Positions 60,470 through 64,000 of a DNA stretch of 64,000 nt are shown here, one piece after another. The stretch comes from Mitsuaria chitosanitabida ATCC BAA-476 = NBRC 102408 (GTDB taxonomy: Bacteria; Pseudomonadota; Gammaproteobacteria; Burkholderiales; Burkholderiaceae_C), in assembly GCF_001598255.1 (NCBI RefSeq), contig NZ_BCYP01000012.1:43347-107346 (forward strand). Reading direction: 5' to 3'. The notes beneath the pieces were generated by a model. The model was not told the DNA's origin and did no database searches. It worked only from the letters and a program-made list of their open reading frames with translations. The position numbers were made by a program, and so were the translations under genes. Each line of letters begins with the position of its first letter. Within the stretch, counting starts at the first letter, position 1.

Positions 60470-61384
60470 ATGATGAAACTGCCCGCGCATCTCCAGGAAG
60501 CCGTCGAGATCGTCCGCGACGCCGCGCAAGGCTGGAGCGACGACAACGCGCCCAGCATGGGCGCGGCGCTGGCCTACTACACGCTGTTCTCCATCGCCCC
60601 CTTGCTGCTGATCGTGATCGCGGTGGCGGGGCTGGTCTTCGGCGAGCAGGCCGCGCGGGGGGAGGTGATGGAGCAGCTCTCCGGCCTGGTCGGCCTCCAG
60701 GGCGCGATGGCGGTCGAGGATCTGCTCAAGCGCGTGAACCGGCCCGAGGAGGGCGGCTGGGCCGCGGTCATCGGCACGGTGGTGCTGCTGATCGGCGCGA
60801 CCTCGGTCTTCGCGGAGTTGCAGAACGCGCTGAACCGCATCTGGAAGGCGCCGCAGGTGCGCAGCGGTCCGGTCTGGCACGGCCTGCTGGCGCTGGCGCG
60901 CAAGCGGCTGCTGTCGCTGGGGCTGATCCTGGGCCTGGGCTTCCTGTCCATGGTGTCCATGGTCGCCAGCGCGGCGCTGGCCGCGGCGAGCAAGTGGTGG
61001 ACCGGCTGGCTGGGCGCGGACTTCGTGCTGCTGGCGCAGATCCTCAACGGCACGCTGGCCTACGCGCTGATCACGGTGATGTTCGCCGTCATCTACAAGT
61101 GGGTGCCGGACGTGCCGGTGCGCTGGCGCGATGTCTGGGTGGGCGCGCTGATCACCTCGGCGCTGTTCAGCCTGGGCAAGGCGCTGATCGGGCTCTACAT
61201 CGGCCGCAGCGGTGTGAGCTCGGCCTACGGCGCGGCGGCCTCGCTGGTGGTCATGATGCTGTGGGTCTACTACTCGACGCAGGTCTTCCTGATGGGCGCC
61301 GAGCTGAGCTGGGCCTTCGCCAAGCGCCACAGCCTGCGGGAACAGGCGGCGCATACCGCCGAGCGCACCTTGCAGGACGCCTGA
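60470..61384 (+). CDS. YihY/BrkB family inner membrane protein
   Basis: 304 residues from the ATG at 60470 (a second ATG follows directly). Six or so hydrophobic segments; family marks are WSDDNAPSMGAALAYYTLFSIAPLLLI, the FAELQNALNRIWKAP block after the second helix, YKWVPDVPVRWRDVWVGA, and YGAAASLVVMMLWVYYSTQVFLMGAEL. Formerly called ribonuclease BN, though that activity belongs to another protein; the true role is probably envelope-related. Upstream in-frame codons are Pro/Arg-rich and not membrane-like. Confidence 0.93.
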   Translation: MMKLPAHLQEAVEIVRDAAQGWSDDNAPSMGAALAYYTLFSIAPLLLIVIAVAGLVFGEQAARGEVMEQLSGLVGLQGAMAVEDLLKRVNRPEEGGWAAVIGTVVLLIGATSVFAELQNALNRIWKAPQVRSGPVWHGLLALARKRLLSLGLILGLGFLSMVSMVASAALAAASKWWTGWLGADFVLLAQILNGTLAYALITVMFAVIYKWVPDVPVRWRDVWVGALITSALFSLGKALIGLYIGRSGVSSAYGAAASLVVMMLWVYYSTQVFLMGAELSWAFAKRHSLREQAAHTAERTLQDA

Positions 61385-61556
61385 TCGCCCGGGATCCCCG
61401 ATGAACACGTGGTTCCCGGCGATCGGCGATCGCGACGAGGGGGTATGACGATTGCCGATCCCAGGTTCGGATCCGGTGGCGTGATCGACGCTCGCGCGGT
61501 GCGGCGGCGGCGGACCGCCGGGTCCCGACAACCGGTCCGGGACCGAAGGAGTCGAC

Positions 61557-62582
61557 ATGAACCAGCATGGACAACGTGGCCGCCACGAATCGCGGCACGA
61601 CGACACGCAATCGGAGCAGGGCGGCGGTGACCGCAGCCACTATGGCGCGCAGACCGGGGCCTACCGGTCCTCGGAGCGCGCCCGCGACGACGCCCGCTCG
61701 TACGGAGCCGGGCAGCAGGGATCGGGTTACCAGGGCTCGAGCTACCAGGCGGACCGCGATGACTACGGCGGCCATTACGGGGCCGATTCACGCGAGACGC
61801 AGACCGGCGATTACGGCAGCGGCTACGGCAGCAGCTACCGCGGCGGCCAGCAGGGCCGGCCGTCGTACGGCGGTGGTCAGGGTGGCTATGGCGGCAGTCA
61901 GCGCGGCAGCGATGGAGGCAACTATGGCGGCGGCTTCGAGGGCCGCGACGAGTACCGGCGGGACTATCGCGCTCACGGCGACCTGCAGAGTCAGGGCGGC
62001 TACCGTGGCGGCGCGCAAGGCAGCGACTGGAACGAGCGCGAGCGCGGCATGAGCGGCGGCTATGGCGGCTACGGCGATGGCTACCGCGATCAGGGCCCCC
62101 GCCATGAAGGCTGGCGCGAGGACGCCGGCCGGCGTTCCGACTATGGTGGCCAGGGCGGCGGTTCGAGCGGATATGGCGGCGAGGAGCGCCATGGCGCCGC
62201 ATCGCCGTCCTCGACGCAGCACAGCCACTACGACCCCGACTACCACCAGTGGCGCACCGAGCAGATGCGCAACCTCGACGAGGACTATCGCGGCTGGCGG
62301 CAGGACCGCTATCAGAAGTTCTCGGAGGACTTCAACAAGTGGCGCTCCGAGCGCAGCCGGCAGCCGTCGGGCGGCGGCCAACATGGCGAGACCTCCATCG
62401 GCACCGGCAGCAGCGCCGCCGGCTCGACCGGCTCCCTGGGCGGCGAGTCGGGCTTGAGCGCCGGCACTTCCAGCGGCACCTCCGGTGCGCAGGGCTCGCT
62501 CAGTTCGAGCGGTTCGATCGGATCGGGCAGCACAGGCGTGCCGGGCGCCAGCTCGGGCACCTCGTCGAGCAAGACGAAGTAA
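61557..62582 (+). CDS. Gly/Tyr/Arg/Ser-rich low-complexity protein, 341 aa
   Basis: Strong ribosome site AAGGAG before ATG 61557. Residues ~1-215 are low complexity with repeated YGG, SYG, RGG and GYGG units. A short ordered module (about 222-265) reads YDPDYHQWRTEQMRNLDEDY then RGWRQDRYQKFSEDFNKWRSER, two copies of a Y/F-x-x-D-x-x-x-W-R pattern. The final ~75 residues are Ser/Gly/Thr-rich. Such a composition is like RNA-binding or condensate-forming proteins. The function is unknown. It is a single-gene unit downstream of the YihY/BrkB gene. Confidence 0.8.
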   Translation: MNQHGQRGRHESRHDDTQSEQGGGDRSHYGAQTGAYRSSERARDDARSYGAGQQGSGYQGSSYQADRDDYGGHYGADSRETQTGDYGSGYGSSYRGGQQGRPSYGGGQGGYGGSQRGSDGGNYGGGFEGRDEYRRDYRAHGDLQSQGGYRGGAQGSDWNERERGMSGGYGGYGDGYRDQGPRHEGWREDAGRRSDYGGQGGGSSGYGGEERHGAASPSSTQHSHYDPDYHQWRTEQMRNLDEDYRGWRQDRYQKFSEDFNKWRSERSRQPSGGGQHGETSIGTGSSAAGSTGSLGGESGLSAGTSSGTSGAQGSLSSSGSIGSGSTGVPGASSGTSSSKTK

Positions 62583-62666
62583 GCGGCTCTCCGCCACGCG
62601 CACGTCCGACGTGCACGCGGAGGCGAGGCAGGCGTCATCCGGCATGGCGCTTGCCTCGACCACGGG

Positions 62667-63809
62667 ATGATCTCGACCTCGCTCGACACTCTGCGTCGCC
62701 TTCCGGATTCCACCGCGGCGCGACATGACGTCGACCCCGGCGAGGACTCGGCGCGGATCGACCGCGGGACGGAACGCGAAGCCGGAGTTGGACACGAGGT
62801 CGGCCGCGAGGCCGGGGGCGAGGACGACGCGCCGACCGCGCGCGAGGCCGCCGTCCGGCTGCGCCACCGCCGCTGGTGCAACGTGCGCCGCGTGCTGCTG
62901 GTGCGGCTCGACGGCGTCGCGGGCGTGCTGGCGTCGACGGCGGCCTTCGCCGCCTTGCACGAGACCATGCCCTGGGCCCAGCTGACCTTGCTCGCGTCGC
63001 CCGAGGGGCTGGCGATGCGGCCGCATCTGGAGGGCATCGACGACGTGCTGCCCTTCAACGCGTCGTGGACCGCGGACGGCGCCGCGATGCTCGCGGCCGA
63101 GCCGCCGACCATGCGCGGCGATGCCGAGATGCACCTGGTCCGCAAGCTGCGCCGCAGTCACTTCGACGCGGCGATCCTCTTCACGTCGGCCGCCTCCAGC
63201 GCGCTGCCCGCGGCCCTGCTGTGCCGCATGGCGGGCATCCCGCTGGTGCTGGCGCACGAGCGCGAGCCGGCGCACGGCCTGCTCTCCGACACGCACGCCG
63301 AGACCCTCGCGCCGCACGACGACACGCGGCGTCAGCTGGCGCTCGTCGCCCACATCGGCATGCGGACCGACGACGAGCGTCCGCGCTTCCGCCTGCAGGC
63401 GCGGGACAGTCAGCTCGCGCGGCAGTCGCTCGGCGCGGCCGGGTTGCGTCTGGGGCAGCGCTACGTGCTGGTCTGCCCCGGCGGCGGCGGCGAGCGCGCG
63501 TGCCCGCCCGCGGCCTTCGGCGCGGCGGCTGACGTGCTGCTCGATTCCTGGGCTGACGACACGGTGGCGGTCTTCTGCGCCCGACCGGGCGAGGAGGGCG
63601 AGCTCACGGCCGCCCGCGCGGCGATGCATGCGCGGGGTCAGGTCTTGCCGACCGCTCCGGGACTCGGAGAGCTGGCGGCGCTGGCCGCCGGCGCGCGTGT
63701 CATGGTCGCCGCGGACGACCTGCCGCTCACGCTCGCCGCGGCCGCCGGCGTCCCGGCCGTGCTGCCGGGCGAAGCGCTGCTGCGTGAGCGCGCCGCGTCC
63801 TCGACCTGA
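62667..63809 (+). CDS. glycosyltransferase family 9 (heptosyltransferase-like) protein
   Basis: 380 residues if the ATG at 62667 is used; its ribosome site is weak. Residues ~1-72 are charged and disordered. The conserved part begins at NVRRVLLVRLDGVAGVLASTAAFAAL, the GT9 N-terminal strand and helix, with FDAAILFTSAASSALPAALLCRMAGIP and ADDLPLTLAAAAGVPAVLPG (C-terminal nucleotide-sugar side) later. The usual heptosyltransferase start reads R-x-G-D in place of RLDG. Probable role is sugar transfer to lipopolysaccharide or another glycan; a shorter protein starting near residue 60-70 is possible. No other LPS genes are in view. Confidence 0.72.
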   Translation: MISTSLDTLRRLPDSTAARHDVDPGEDSARIDRGTEREAGVGHEVGREAGGEDDAPTAREAAVRLRHRRWCNVRRVLLVRLDGVAGVLASTAAFAALHETMPWAQLTLLASPEGLAMRPHLEGIDDVLPFNASWTADGAAMLAAEPPTMRGDAEMHLVRKLRRSHFDAAILFTSAASSALPAALLCRMAGIPLVLAHEREPAHGLLSDTHAETLAPHDDTRRQLALVAHIGMRTDDERPRFRLQARDSQLARQSLGAAGLRLGQRYVLVCPGGGGERACPPAAFGAAADVLLDSWADDTVAVFCARPGEEGELTAARAAMHARGQVLPTAPGLGELAALAAGARVMVAADDLPLTLAAAAGVPAVLPGEALLRERAASST

Positions 63810-63910
63810 TTCCCGCTTCCCGAGCGACGCCGACCGGCCCGAGGCCGCGCCTCTGCGCTGCGCTCAGGCTGGCCGCGGATCCGTCGTGCATCGCGACCTC
63901 GGCCCAACTC

Positions 63911-64000
63911 GACTCCGACTCCGACTCCGACTCCGACTCCGACTCCGACTCCGACTTCGATGCCGATGCCGATGCCGATGCCGATGCCGATGCCGATAGG
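63911..64000. repeat. hexanucleotide tandem repeats running to the window edge
   Basis: Seven gactcc and one gacttc unit (63911-63958), then six gatgcc units and gatagg (63959-64000). The plus-strand frame in register reads Asp-Ser then Asp-Ala dipeptides; the minus strand reads Gly-Val/Gly-Ile, Glu-Ser or His-Arg types. The tract begins about 100 bp after the GT9-like gene. It may be the end of a repeat-tailed gene outside the window. Confidence 0.8.

Overview
The window is about 70% GC, with almost gapless coding and strong G/C bias at third codon positions. Its gene content is typical of Betaproteobacteria, order Burkholderiales: the mltG-tmk-holB-pilZ-tatD string, ygfZ-DUF4936-ybaL, tsaE-amiC, a Bug/TctC solute-binding protein, DUF1328/CsbD/PRC-barrel stress genes, and an isocitrate lyase preceded by a GTCTTATATAAGAC palindrome. 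A Roseateles/Mitsuaria-like member is my best guess, by inference only. It reads as chromosome: I found no IS element, prophage, CRISPR array, rRNA or tRNA gene. Long open frames opposite nearly every gene are by-products of the high GC and are left out.

Layout. 0-5 kb: a minus-strand operon for an ABC exporter (ATPase, large FtsX-type permease) ending in a Tat-exported AttH/CrtC lipocalin-like protein. 5-10 kb (minus): mutL, a RluB-type pseudouridine synthase with a very long RG-rich N-terminus, and miaA, which has no ATG/GTG/TTG start and seems to begin at a coupled CTG. 10-15 kb (plus): a DedA protein, a periplasmic Tricorn-like S41 protease and a small unknown gene. 15-18 kb: tsaE-amiC, divergent from queG with 5 bp between start codons. 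18-21 kb: a LysR regulator divergent from a glutamate/aspartate-type binding protein and an aspartate-racemase family protein. 21.1-21.7 kb: two 86-codon genes, the first with a near-perfect double-glycine leader, resembling a bacteriocin or secreted peptide with an immunity-type membrane partner. This is the best candidate for something undescribed. 21.7-25.4 kb: an AEC carrier, a Bug-family binding protein and a chemotaxis receptor. 25.9-27.2 kb: aceA.

27.2-35.3 kb is a signalling block: a 1686-residue hybrid kinase with six nearly identical 92-residue HAMP units, a second hybrid kinase overlapping its end, and a divergent single-domain response regulator. 35.4-43.4 kb is metabolic: a single-chain xanthine-dehydrogenase-type molybdenum hydroxylase, an iron alcohol dehydrogenase, an HSL-type esterase and a thioesterase-GNAT fusion. 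43.5-48 kb (minus): a DUF3530-like lipoprotein hydrolase, ybaL, a DUF4936 gene and ygfZ. 48-53 kb (plus): mltG, tmk, holB, pilZ, tatD and an ankyrin-repeat gene.

53-64 kb is a run of small envelope and stress genes: an OmpA-like lipoprotein, a cysteine-repeat periplasmic protein, DUF1328, AhpD-like, CsbD, PRC-barrel, YihY/BrkB and a Gly/Tyr/Arg-rich protein. Several are single-gene units with their own hairpin terminators, and three share a GCTGTAGGA motif upstream. The window closes with a GT9-like gene and a hexanucleotide repeat tract that runs off the edge.

Limits: all family calls are from reading translated sequence; no search or structure prediction was run. Domain positions are approximate.
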